Under the pieces are notes generated by a model. That model made no database searches. It was given only the letters and a program-made list of their open reading frames with translations, and was not told the DNA's origin. Source: Flavobacteriaceae bacterium (GTDB taxonomy: Bacteria > Bacteroidota > Bacteroidia > Flavobacteriales > Flavobacteriaceae). Taken from it: a stretch of DNA of 14,876 bases. Position 1 is the stretch's first letter. Each line of letters begins with the position of its first letter. Of the stretch, positions 1 through 6,704 are shown in pieces. The stretch is taken from positions 1 through 14,876 of the forward strand of contig WFMU01000225.1 of NCBI GenBank assembly GCA_015488935.1, in the 5' to 3' direction. The position numbers and the translations under genes are program-made.

Positions 1-101
1 ATATATAATTTCCCATTAAGTTCTGTAAAGTTTTCTAAAAAATAACCTATACTAACAAGTGCTATAATACACAGAAAAATAATTTGTAAAAATAATTTCA
101 T
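1..101 (-). CDS. Hypothetical small membrane-type protein, C-terminus cut by window edge
   Basis: An ATG at 101-99 on the minus strand opens a frame with no stop for the 33 codons that remain in the window. The peptide starts MKLFLQIIFLCIIALVSIGY, a short basic start followed by about 18 hydrophobic residues, which reads as a signal anchor or first transmembrane helix. It then turns polar (FLENFTELNGKLY). I do not recognise the family. It lies 99 bp downstream of the DUF4861-like gene on the same strand. A TATTTTTG element (120-127, minus) fits the Bacteroidota -7 consensus TAnnTTTG and sits 18 bp before the ATG, so the gene may have its own promoter. The hydrophobic start and open frame support it as real, but 33 codons are too few to be sure. 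Confidence 0.5.
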   Translation of the reverse strand, partial: MKLFLQIIFLCIIALVSIGYFLENFTELNGKLY

Positions 102-114
102 TTTTCAATAATTT

Positions 115-154
115 CACTACAAAAATAGTGTTTTAATACCATTGTAGAATGGTA
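115..154 (-). terminator. Two short inverted repeats after the DUF4861-like gene (weak terminator or promoter region)
   Basis: A perfect 7-bp stem with a 4-nt loop lies at 137-154 (TACCATT, loop, AATGGTA). A 5-bp stem lies at 115-130 (CACTA, 6-nt loop, TAGTG). They begin 46 nt past the stop of the lipoprotein gene. On the minus strand the first stem is followed only by TTAAAAC, not a run of T, so intrinsic termination is plausible but weak. The second stem overlaps the candidate -7 element TATTTTTG of the next gene, so the region may be regulatory. Confidence 0.3.
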
Positions 155-200
155 CAAATTAGTTTTCTAATAGTTTCTTATATCAATTGCCATAATTGGA

Positions 201-1370
201 TTAGTTTATTGTTACTTTTAATGGTGATGCTATTCGCTTTGCAAAATTATTTAAATAGGTATTCCATTGTGTTGGATTTTCAAACTGCTTACTTTTTTTC
301 CATCCAAAACCTGTGTAATAGGTCAATTTTTTATTTGGTATTTTAACTTTCGCATATTGATTTTTAACTTCATCTTTTTCGTTTTTATAGATATCAAAAG
401 CTATGATATCTTTTTTATTTGTAAAAACAACTCCTGTTCCTAGTTCCGAATCGTCTAAATTTTCCCAATAACTTATAAAACCATTTTCTTTATCGGTAGT
501 TTTTAAACCATCATTTTTGTGTAAGGTTAATCCAACAGAAACCGTATCTGAACCATCTAAATTAATTTCAAATTTTGATAGGTTATTTCCTTTATCTAAA
601 GTAATAATTCTATTTTCTTTTATCTTTTTACCGTTTGCATCCCAAGTAGCATATTTTAAACTAAACTGTGTTCGGATTGGACCTGTCATTAGCGTTTTAT
701 AGTTACTAAAATTTTTAGAATTATAATAGGTTGTATCTACTTTTACAGATATTCCACCACAACCTCTACTTACTCCTACATGATAGTTGTCTAGTCCTTC
801 GCCAGTATCTTTATGGTAAGTTCCTGTTTTGTCTGCATATTTTTTGTACCATTTGTTAATAATTGGATATTCAACACGTTTCAACCAACAGTCAACACCA
901 CTAGAAAGTGTTCCGCCTTCAACGCCTTCTTCTTTCATTTTTTGTGCTGTAGGACCGTAAACTCTAAAGGCTACTTTATCGTTTTCCCATGCGTAATCGT
1001 CGGTTCGTTCTGGTACAAATCGCGAATAACATATTGCTTCTGCTTTTTGTTTGTCTTTTCGTTTTGCTAAGGTATATTCGGATTTATCGTTTGCCTTGAC
1101 TTTTGGTTGGAATAATAATTCGTCTGCTTTTCCGTCTTTGTTGGTATCTACATACTGCACAATTTGCGGTTTTTGTTGCATATCTACCATCACATAATCT
1201 TCCAAATTATCGGTTTCTTTTAGTTTTAGTTCCGATTTGGTAAGGGTTACTGTTTCAAATGTTCTTGGTAAATTTAGGTTGTTCTTTACGGAAATGGTTG
1301 TTTTTTCTTTGTTGCAGGATACTATAAATAGCATTCCTATAAGAAAAATGATTTTAGTTAGTGGTTTCAT
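201..1370 (-). CDS. DUF4861-like secreted lipoprotein of a uronate/rhamnose locus
   Basis: The 389-residue protein opens with a lipoprotein signal: basic start MKPLTK, hydrophobic core, and lipobox IVSC with Cys19, so it should be anchored in the outer or inner membrane. The mature part has the segment VPERTDDYAWEND (residues 119-131) followed by VAFRVYGP, which I recognise from the DUF4861 family. A second conserved-looking block is YHKDTGEGLDNYHVG (185-199), rich in His, Asp and Glu and a candidate active site, with SRGCGG after it. As far as I recall, DUF4861 proteins are met in pectin and ulvan utilisation loci of Bacteroidota. I cannot assign a proven reaction, so a role on unsaturated or rhamnose-containing oligosaccharides in the periplasm is inference. 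It is the last gene of the cluster, 228 bp after kduD. Confidence 0.8.
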   Translation of the reverse strand: MKPLTKIIFLIGMLFIVSCNKEKTTISVKNNLNLPRTFETVTLTKSELKLKETDNLEDYVMVDMQQKPQIVQYVDTNKDGKADELLFQPKVKANDKSEYTLAKRKDKQKAEAICYSRFVPERTDDYAWENDKVAFRVYGPTAQKMKEEGVEGGTLSSGVDCWLKRVEYPIINKWYKKYADKTGTYHKDTGEGLDNYHVGVSRGCGGISVKVDTTYYNSKNFSNYKTLMTGPIRTQFSLKYATWDANGKKIKENRIITLDKGNNLSKFEINLDGSDTVSVGLTLHKNDGLKTTDKENGFISYWENLDDSELGTGVVFTNKKDIIAFDIYKNEKDEVKNQYAKVKIPNKKLTYYTGFGWKKSKQFENPTQWNTYLNNFAKRIASPLKVTIN

Positions 1371-1389
1371 TTTTTTGGTTTTAATTTAT

Positions 1390-1468
1390 GTTTCTTTTTA
1401 TTTCACGTTAATTTTTCAATACCAAAGTTTCGGAAGCAAAGCGTTTTGTTTCTTTTATTTCATGTAAA
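1390..1468. repeat. Imperfect direct repeat pair in the kduD to DUF4861 gap
   Basis: GTTTCTTTTTATTTCACGTT at 1390-1409 is nearly repeated as GTTTCTTTTATTTCATGT at 1448-1465, 58 bp further on. Both lie in the 228-bp intergenic region (1371-1598) that otherwise holds only short repeat arrays. No clear promoter was seen here on the minus strand. Confidence 0.45.
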
Positions 1469-1502
1469 AGTCGCAAAGTATTACGCAAAGATGCAAAGTT
1501 TT
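1469..1502. repeat. CGCAAAG-type short repeat cluster
   Basis: Three copies of CGCAAAG/TGCAAAG occur at 1472-1478, 1484-1490 and 1492-1498, followed by a T run. A degenerate relative, with one internal unit missing, lies at 12072-12101 in front of rhaI. Such CGCAAAG arrays are, from general knowledge, common between genes in Flavobacteriaceae. No function is known to me. Confidence 0.6.
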
Positions 1503-1535
1503 TATCTTAACTCAATTTCGATATTCCGTATCTAC

Positions 1536-1591
1536 TCTTTCGTCTTTGTTCTTTTGTCTTTGCTCTTTTATCTTTGTTCTTTCATCTTTTC
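1536..1591. repeat. Heptamer array TCTTTNN, eight units
   Basis: Eight consecutive 7-bp units fit TCTTTNN on the plus strand. They pair into four 14-bp units at 1536-1549, 1550-1563, 1564-1577 and 1578-1591, for example TCTTTCGTCTTTGT and TCTTTTGTCTTTGC. The array ends 7 bp before the kduD stop codon and so lies in its 3' untranslated region, where the transcript reads as purine-rich NNAAAGA. The same heptamer class recurs at 2438-2729 and inside the TRAP binding-protein gene. Confidence 0.8.
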
Positions 1592-1598
1592 AAAAAAA

Positions 1599-2390
1599 TC
1601 AATCTTCATTTGCTGGTTTTCCTATGGTTGCTAGTATTCCGCCATCTACATATATAATTTGTCCATTAATAAATTTACTTGCTTCGGATGCTAAGAATAC
1701 GGCTGTTCCTGCTAAATCTTCTGGGTCTCCCCAGCGTCCTGCTGGTGTTCTTCCTACGATAAAATCGTTAAATGGATGTCCATCTACACGTATTGGTGCT
1801 GTTTGTGTTGTGGCAAAATAACCTGGTCCAATTCCGTTTATTTGTACGTTGTATTTTGCCCATTCGGTTGCCATATTTCTGGTTAACATTTTAAGTCCAC
1901 CTTTTGCTGCGGCGTAAGCTCCAACAGTGTTTCGTCCTAATTCGCTCATCATAGAACAGATGTTTATTATTTTACCACTTTTACGTGCTATCATTCCTTT
2001 AATAACGTGTTTTGCCATAATAAACGGACTTACCAAATCGACTTTTAATACTTGTTCAAAATCGGCTACTTCCATTTCTTCTAATGGTGTACGTTTAATG
2101 ATTCCTGCATTATTGACTAGTATATCTATATTTCCTACTTCTTTTTCGATTTTAGCAATGGCTTGAATTACTTCTTGTTCTTCGGTTACGTTAAATTTGT
2201 AACCAAAGGCGTTTAATCCCCATATTTTGTATTGAGCTACTGCTGCATCTAACTTTTCTTGTGAGGAATTTCCATTGATTATTAAGGTTGCTCCTGCTTC
2301 GCCCAAGCCTTTTGCCATTGCCATTCCTAGTCCATGTGTGCCTCCTGTTATTAAGGCTATTTTGTTTTCTAAATTGAATAGTTTGTTCAT
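1599..2390 (-). CDS. kduD: 2-dehydro-3-deoxy-D-gluconate 5-dehydrogenase (SDR family)
   Basis: This cytoplasmic NAD(P)-dependent enzyme interconverts 3-deoxy-D-glycero-2,5-hexodiulosonate and 2-keto-3-deoxygluconate (KDG), the step after KduI. I place the start at the ATG at 2390, giving 263 residues. The frame stays open to 2438, but that extra stretch (MHLCVSLCISAKQYKK) is encoded by the tandem repeat and precedes the normal SDR start NKIALITGG. Visible motifs are the nucleotide-binding TGGTHGLG (15-22), NNAG (93-96), catalytic Ser146 and YAAAK (Tyr159, Lys163), and the terminal substrate-loop region with VDGG (248-251). The family length is about 250-265. The location next to kduI, eda and kdgK supports KduD over other SDR enzymes. 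The 345-bp gap from kduI is unusual in this tight cluster and holds the 109-bp repeat. Confidence 0.93.
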   Translation of the reverse strand: MNKLFNLENKIALITGGTHGLGMAMAKGLGEAGATLIINGNSSQEKLDAAVAQYKIWGLNAFGYKFNVTEEQEVIQAIAKIEKEVGNIDILVNNAGIIKRTPLEEMEVADFEQVLKVDLVSPFIMAKHVIKGMIARKSGKIINICSMMSELGRNTVGAYAAAKGGLKMLTRNMATEWAKYNVQINGIGPGYFATTQTAPIRVDGHPFNDFIVGRTPAGRWGDPEDLAGTAVFLASEASKFINGQIIYVDGGILATIGKPANED

Positions 2391-2394
2391 TTTT

Positions 2395-2499
2395 TTATAT
2401 TGTTTCGCAGAGATACACAAAGAAACACAGAGGTGCACAGAGTTTCTCTTTACTCTCTCCTCTTTTCTCTTTGCTCTTTATTCTTTGCTCTTTGTTCAT
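2395..2499 (-). other. Mini-ORF of 34 codons in repeat unit 1/2, directly upstream of kduD
   Basis: The repeat copy of ATGAACAAA at 2499 opens a 34-codon frame beginning MNKEQRIKSKEKRG and ending LCETI, with stop TAA at 2397-2395. The kduD ATG follows after 4 nt. The first three codons equal those of kduD. The N-terminal half is highly basic and purine-coded, and the second half contains CAPLCFFVYLC. There is no sign that this makes a stable protein; it could act as an upstream ORF that couples or diverts translation. It may equally be a by-product of the repeat. Confidence 0.3.
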
Positions 2500-2503
2500 T
2501 TTT

Positions 2504-2608
2504 TTATATTGTTTCACAGAGATACACAAAGAAACACAGAGGTGCACAGAGTTTCTCTTTTCTCTCTCCTCTTTTCTCTTTGCTCTTTGCTCTCTTCTCT
2601 TTGTTCAT
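2504..2608 (-). other. Second 34-codon mini-ORF in repeat unit 2/3
   Basis: The third repeat copy of ATGAACAAA, at 2608, opens a frame of the same 34-codon length starting MNKEKRAKSKEKRG and ending LCETI. Its TAA at 2506-2504 is 4 nt before the next mini-ORF's ATG at 2499. It is nearly identical to the downstream copy, so the frame stays open in both even though the repeat length is not a multiple of three. Translation is not shown by the sequence. Confidence 0.28.
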
Positions 2609-2735
2609 CTTTCTATATTGTTTCACAGAGATACACAAAGATACACAGAGGTGCACAGAGTTTCTCTCTCCTCTCTCCTCTCTCCTCTCTCCTCTTTTCT
2701 CTTTTCTCTTTATTCTTTTCTCTTTTCCCCAACAA

Positions 2736-3578
2736 TTACCTCAACTCTGTTATTTTACAATGATCCATATCGCCATAATCTAAATTTTCTCCTGCCATTC
2801 CCCAAATAAATACATAGTTACTTGTTCCTGAACCTGCGTGGATAGACCATGGTGGTGAGATTACTGCTTGTTCGTTTTGTAGCCATATATGTCTGGTTTC
2901 TTTTGGTTGTCCCATAAAATGAGATACTGCTTGTTCTTTTGGTACTTCGAAATAAAAATATACTTCCATTCGTCTATCGTGACTATGTGCTGGCATGGTA
3001 TTCCATACAGAACCTGTTTTGAGTTCGGTCATTCCCATTTGCAATTGGCATGTTTTTACAATACTGTTTACAATTAGTTTTCGAATAGTTCTTGCATTTG
3101 CAGTTTCTAAAGTTCCTAATTCTACTATTTCTGCGTCTTCTTGACTTACTTTTTGGGTTGGAAATGTTTTGTGTGCTGGTGTAGAATTTAGGTAAAAGTG
3201 TGCTGGATTCTTTTCGGATTTACTAGCAAATACTACTTCTTTACTTCCTTTTCCTACATATAATGCTTCTTTGTATTCTAAAGTGTATTCTTTTCCATCT
3301 ACTTTTACGGTTCCTGTTTGCCCTACATTTATTATTCCTAGTTCTCTACGTTCTAAAAAATAATCTGCTTTTAATGGTTCTATGGTTTCTAACTTCACTT
3401 CTTTTTTAATTGGTATTACGCCTCCTGTTGCGTATCTATCGTAATGCGAATAGGTCCATTTTATCACATCTTTATGCATTACTTTTTTAATTAAGAATTC
3501 TTTTCTCAATTGCTTGGTAGTCATTTTTTTTACTTCTTTTGGACTGGAAGCGTATCGTACTTTATATTTTTTACCCAT
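2736..3578 (-). CDS. kduI: 5-dehydro-4-deoxy-D-glucuronate isomerase
   Basis: KduI converts 4-deoxy-L-threo-5-hexosulose uronate, the ring-opened product of unsaturated uronic acid, into 3-deoxy-D-glycero-2,5-hexodiulosonate in the cytoplasm. The protein has 280 residues against 278 in E. coli. The metal site is fully preserved: His198 and His200 in MPAHSHDRRMEV, Glu205, and His247 in PPWSIHAGSG. All are offset by +2 from the E. coli zinc ligands 196, 198, 203 and 245. The N-terminal MTTKQLRKEFLI and the C-terminal WGMAGENLDYGDMD are typical of the family. It lies 13 bp downstream of eda on the same strand. Its presence means the cell feeds on lyase- or unsaturated-uronyl-hydrolase products, not only on free uronates. 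Confidence 0.96.
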   Translation of the reverse strand: MGKKYKVRYASSPKEVKKMTTKQLRKEFLIKKVMHKDVIKWTYSHYDRYATGGVIPIKKEVKLETIEPLKADYFLERRELGIINVGQTGTVKVDGKEYTLEYKEALYVGKGSKEVVFASKSEKNPAHFYLNSTPAHKTFPTQKVSQEDAEIVELGTLETANARTIRKLIVNSIVKTCQLQMGMTELKTGSVWNTMPAHSHDRRMEVYFYFEVPKEQAVSHFMGQPKETRHIWLQNEQAVISPPWSIHAGSGTSNYVFIWGMAGENLDYGDMDHCKITELR

Positions 3579-3591
3579 GGTATTTTTTGTT

Positions 3592-4260
3592 TTATCTTCT
3601 TACTTCTTTTATGATTTGTAATGTTTGTTTTACTTGTTTTTCTAACTCTTTAAAATTACTACTTTTTAAGATTTCTTTGGTTATTAATTTAGAACCCATT
3701 CCAACGCATGTTGCTCCTGCTTTAAACCAAGATTGTAAATTTTCTTTGGTTGGTGCTACGCCTCCAGTTGGCATAATACTCGTCCACGGACAAGGTCCTT
3801 TTATGGCTTTTACAAATGCTGGTTCGTATATTCCTCCTGGAAATAATTTTATAATTTCTGCTCCTAATTCTTCTGCTTTTGCTATTTCGGTTAAGGAACC
3901 ACATCCTGCACTCCAAAATACTTTTTTTCGATTACATACCAAAGCAATATCTTCTCTTAATACTGGCGTTACTACAAAATTTGCTCCTAGTTGCATGTAT
4001 AAAGATGCTGTTCCTGCATCTGTAACGGAACCTACACCTAATATCATTCCGTCTAATTCTTTTAGTGCGTATTTGTTTAATTCGGCAAAGACTTCGTGTG
4101 CAAAATCTCCTCGATTGGTAAATTCTAATAGTCTTGCTCCACCATCGTAACATGCTTTGATTACTTTTTTTCCTTGTGCTATATTATCGGTGTAAAATAA
4201 TGGTACTAGTCCTGTTTGTTCCATTATGGTTGCTACTTGTATTCTTGTATATTTTGCCAT
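3592..4260 (-). CDS. eda: 2-keto-3-deoxy-6-phosphogluconate aldolase (KDPG aldolase)
   Basis: This class I aldolase cleaves KDPG to pyruvate and glyceraldehyde-3-phosphate, the last step of the uronate branch. It is 222 residues long, close to the family's usual 205-225. The probable catalytic Glu46 lies in LLEFTNRG, the Schiff-base lysine is Lys138 in EIIKLFPG, and the phosphate-binding PTGGV is at 164-168. An acidic 4-hydroxy-2-oxoglutarate aldolase activity is also common in this family. It sits between kdgK and kduI, as expected for the pathway. The 90-bp gap before it contains a GC-rich hairpin only 12 nt from its start codon. Confidence 0.94.
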   Translation of the reverse strand: MAKYTRIQVATIMEQTGLVPLFYTDNIAQGKKVIKACYDGGARLLEFTNRGDFAHEVFAELNKYALKELDGMILGVGSVTDAGTASLYMQLGANFVVTPVLREDIALVCNRKKVFWSAGCGSLTEIAKAEELGAEIIKLFPGGIYEPAFVKAIKGPCPWTSIMPTGGVAPTKENLQSWFKAGATCVGMGSKLITKEILKSSNFKELEKQVKQTLQIIKEVRR

Positions 4261-4261
4261 T

Positions 4262-4294
4262 TCCCATTCTTACCTTCCAAAGGGAAGGGATTTT
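4262..4294. repeat. Hairpin element upstream of eda (interspersed-repeat-like)
   Basis: CCTTCC (4273-4278), a 4-nt loop and GGAAGG (4283-4288) form a perfect 6-bp GC-rich stem in otherwise AT-rich DNA. On the minus strand the element reads CCCTTCCCTTTGGAAGG and then TAAGAATGGG up to the eda ATG. This resembles the CCTTTGG-centred intergenic repeats that I recall as frequent in Flavobacteriaceae genomes. It could attenuate transcription or affect eda translation. No T run follows on the minus strand, so it is not a classic terminator there. Confidence 0.5.
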
Positions 4295-4350
4295 CTTAAT
4301 TATTAAAATTCACCTTCAGTTTCTTTTATTTATTTCTAGTTTTTTAGATT

Positions 4351-5388
4351 TTAACGAGAGACTCTCCCTGAGCTATCGCCATGCATTAATTTTTCTACTT
4401 CTGCTATACTTACCAAATTGGCATCTCCTTTTATAGTGTGTTTTAAACAGGATGCTGCCACTGCAAAGTCCAAGGCTTTTTGGTCATTTTCTGGATTTTT
4501 TATCAATCCATAAATTAGTCCTCCCATAAAGCTATCTCCTCCACCAACTCTATCTACTATATGTGTTATTTGGTATGTGGTAGATTGGTACATGGTTTTT
4601 CCATCGTATAAAACACCTGCCCAAGTATTGTGCGATGCACTTATAGAACCTCGCAATGTGGTAATTACTTTTTTTGCTTTTGGAAATTTTTCCATCATCT
4701 GTTTGCATACGGATAAAAATGCTTCTGCGGTTACTTTATGTCCGTCTTTGGTAATATCTAATCCTTCTGGTTTGATTCCAAAATGTTTTTCGGCATCTTC
4801 TTCGTTTCCTAAAATAATATCACAATACGATGTTAATTCGGTCATTATTTTTTCTGAATTCACACCATACTTCCATAATTTTGCTCTGTAATTTAGGTCT
4901 GTAGATATGGTTATTCCCATTTCACTGGCTACTTTTACTGCTTCTAAACATACGTCTGCTGCTCCTTGCGATATGGCTGGTGTAATGCCTGTCCAATGAA
5001 ACCAATTGGCATCTTTAAATACAGTTTTCCAATCTATCATTCCTAGTTTTATTTCCGCAATAGCGGAGTGTGCTCTATCGTAAATTACTTTACTTCCTCT
5101 AGATACTGCGCCTGTTTCCAAAAAATATATTCCCAATCGTTCGCCGCCAAAAATTATTTTATCGGTTCCAACACCTCGTTTTCGCATTTCCATTAAGGCA
5201 CATTGTCCAATATCGTTTTGTGGCAATCTGGTTACAAAATCTACTGGAATTCCATAGTTTGCTAATGAAACTGCTACGTTACTTTCTCCACCACCATACA
5301 TCGCATCCAAATTATTGGTTTGCGAAAAACGTAAATTGTTTGGTGGTGCTAATCGCAACATTATTTCTCCAAAGGTGATTACTTTCAT
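4351..5388 (-). CDS. kdgK: 2-keto-3-deoxygluconate kinase (PfkB family)
   Basis: KdgK phosphorylates KDG to KDPG with ATP in the cytoplasm. The start is set at the ATG at 5388 (MKVITFGEIMLRLAPP), giving 345 residues. The frame upstream to 5580 overlaps the transporter gene and is low-quality sequence. PfkB signatures are visible: GGGESNVAV (32-40) near the N-terminus and DRVGGGDSF (279-287) with the catalytic base Asp285. Sugar-contact style segments such as TDLNYRAKLW (163-172) fit KdgK. It is 17 bp downstream of the TRAP large subunit gene and 90 bp upstream of eda. The neighbours KduI, KduD and Eda make KDG the clear substrate. Confidence 0.94.
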   Translation of the reverse strand: MKVITFGEIMLRLAPPNNLRFSQTNNLDAMYGGGESNVAVSLANYGIPVDFVTRLPQNDIGQCALMEMRKRGVGTDKIIFGGERLGIYFLETGAVSRGSKVIYDRAHSAIAEIKLGMIDWKTVFKDANWFHWTGITPAISQGAADVCLEAVKVASEMGITISTDLNYRAKLWKYGVNSEKIMTELTSYCDIILGNEEDAEKHFGIKPEGLDITKDGHKVTAEAFLSVCKQMMEKFPKAKKVITTLRGSISASHNTWAGVLYDGKTMYQSTTYQITHIVDRVGGGDSFMGGLIYGLIKNPENDQKALDFAVAASCLKHTIKGDANLVSIAEVEKLMHGDSSGRVSR

Positions 5389-5405
5389 TTTATATTTTTT
5401 AATTA

Positions 5406-6704
5406 TTACATTCCAAAAACTCTTGGTAACCACATACTTAATATTGGAAAATAGGTGATTACAAACAATGCTATTATCATTGCGATGTATAATGGTATTA
5501 ATGGTTTTATGACTTTTTCTATGGTGGTATTGGCAATTCCTACTCCTACAAATAGTACGGAACCTACTGGTGGTGTACATAAGCCAATGGATAGGTTTAA
5601 CACCATCATTATTCCAAAATGTACTGGATCTATTCCTAGTTTGGTTACTATGGGTAAAAATATGGGTGTAAATATTAATATGGCTGGTGTCATGTCCATA
5701 AATACACCTATAAATAGCAGTAATAAGTTGATAATTAGCAGGATTACTACTTTATTATCGCTTATTCCTAACAGTACATTGCTTAAATTTTGTGGTATGT
5801 TTTCGTACGACATAATCCACGACATACTCATAGATGCTCCTATGAGCAACATTACAATGGCTGTTGTTCCTACACTGTCTAATAGTATTTTTGGTAGGTC
5901 TTTAATTGTTATTTCTTTGTACCAAAATGCTAGTAGTAAGGTGTATAATACCGCTATGGCGGATGCTTCGGTTGCTGTGAATATTCCTGCTACAATTCCT
6001 CCTATTACAACAACTAGTAAAAATAAACTTGGAATTGCTTTTATAAAGCTGCTTAATATTTCTTTTATACTGCTTCGTTCTCTTGTTTTGTAACCTTTCT
6101 TTTTTGCCCATATTACGGCCACTATCATTAGGAATAATCCTGTTAATATTCCTGGTATGTATCCTGCTAAAAATAGTGCTGCTATAGATACTCCTCCACT
6201 AGCCAACGAATATACTATCAATACGTTACTTGGCGGAATTAGTAATCCTGTGGTGGATGATGTGATGTTTACTGCTGCACCAAATTCTTTGGAATAGCCT
6301 TCTTTTTCCATTTCTGGTCCTAAGATACTTCCCATTGCGGATGCGGATGCCATTGCCGATCCTGCAATTGCTCCCATCATCATGGCAGATACGATGTTGA
6401 TTAATGCCAATCCTCCGGGAAGTGAACCAATGAGTGTTTTTGCAAAGTCTATGAGTCTTTTTGCAATTCCGCCATTGTTCATTAATTGTCCTGATAATAT
6501 AAAAAAGGGTATTGCCAACAAGGCAAAACTATCTAATCCTGTGGCTATTCGTTGTGCTATAGTTGTAAATGCTGGTAATGCTGGTATGCTAATTAACATG
6601 GTTAATAAGGATGCTATGGCTATACTCCACGCTACGGGTACTCGTATGGCTAACAATACAATAAAGCTAAGTACTAAGACGATTATTGGTGCGTATTCCA
6701 TCAT
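5406..6704 (-). CDS. TRAP transporter large membrane subunit (DctM type)
   Basis: This 432-residue inner-membrane protein is the channel-forming subunit of a tripartite ATP-independent periplasmic transporter, powered by an ion gradient (usually sodium). It is hydrophobic throughout, with roughly a dozen helical segments. Family signatures are PFFILSGQLMNNGGI (66-80), GAIAGSAMASASAMGSI (111-127) and GLLIPPSN (153-160). The usual family length is about 425-435. It overlaps the small subunit gene by 4 nt (ATGA junction), which suggests translational coupling. The substrate cannot be read from this subunit. Context suggests L-rhamnose, the unsaturated-uronate product or a related acid sugar. Confidence 0.93.
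   Translation of the reverse strand: MMEYAPIIVLVLSFIVLLAIRVPVAWSIAIASLLTMLISIPALPAFTTIAQRIATGLDSFALLAIPFFILSGQLMNNGGIAKRLIDFAKTLIGSLPGGLALINIVSAMMMGAIAGSAMASASAMGSILGPEMEKEGYSKEFGAAVNITSSTTGLLIPPSNVLIVYSLASGGVSIAALFLAGYIPGILTGLFLMIVAVIWAKKKGYKTRERSSIKEILSSFIKAIPSLFLLVVVIGGIVAGIFTATEASAIAVLYTLLLAFWYKEITIKDLPKILLDSVGTTAIVMLLIGASMSMSWIMSYENIPQNLSNVLLGISDNKVVILLIINLLLLFIGVFMDMTPAILIFTPIFLPIVTKLGIDPVHFGIMMVLNLSIGLCTPPVGSVLFVGVGIANTTIEKVIKPLIPLYIAMIIALFVITYFPILSMWLPRVFGM

Larger units (their letters stand above)
2382..2729. repeat. 109-bp tandem repeat, about 3.2 copies, overlapping the kduD start
   Basis: TTTGTTCAT recurs at 2382, 2491 and 2600, exactly 109 bp apart. The full units are 2382-2490, 2491-2599 and 2600-2708, plus a partial pyrimidine tail to 2729. 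Each unit holds the reverse complement of ATGAACAAA (the first three codons of kduD in unit 1), then TTTATATTG, then four decamers of the form NNNCACARAG, then about seven heptamers of the form YTCTTTN or CTCTCTC. Units 1 and 2 differ at only a few positions; unit 3 has CTCTCTC units where the others have CTCTTTN. This repeat fills the only gene-free stretch over 300 bp in the window (2391-2735), between kduI and kduD. Decamer arrays of this CACAGAG type are, from memory, known as intergenic DNA in Bacteroidota. Confidence 0.92.

Noticed and set aside
2391..2438. N-terminal extension of kduD to an ATG at 2438 (MHLCVSLCISAKQYKK)
   Set aside because: These codons are pure repeat sequence, and the SDR fold starts normally at MNKLFNLENKIALITGG. 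The ATG at 2390 gives the usual family length.
2382..2729. CRISPR array
   Set aside because: The units are tandem and almost identical across their whole 109 bp. There are no distinct spacers and no cas genes.
2275..2809. Plus-strand open frames of 112-162 codons across the repeat
   Set aside because: They arise from the stop-poor pyrimidine repeat and the antisense of kduD/kduI. The peptides are Ser/Phe/Leu-rich low-complexity sequence without any domain.
3722..4153. Short minus-strand frames inside eda
   Set aside because: They are out-of-frame readings of eda, highly Arg/Ser-rich, without features of a protein.
5389..5580. Upstream extension of kdgK
   Set aside because: It lies inside the DctM-type gene in another frame, and the real protein begins MKVITFGEIM at 5388.
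5455..6093. 212-codon plus-strand frame antisense to the TRAP large subunit
   Set aside because: It is a shadow of a clearly real gene, with no recognisable domain and no promoter.
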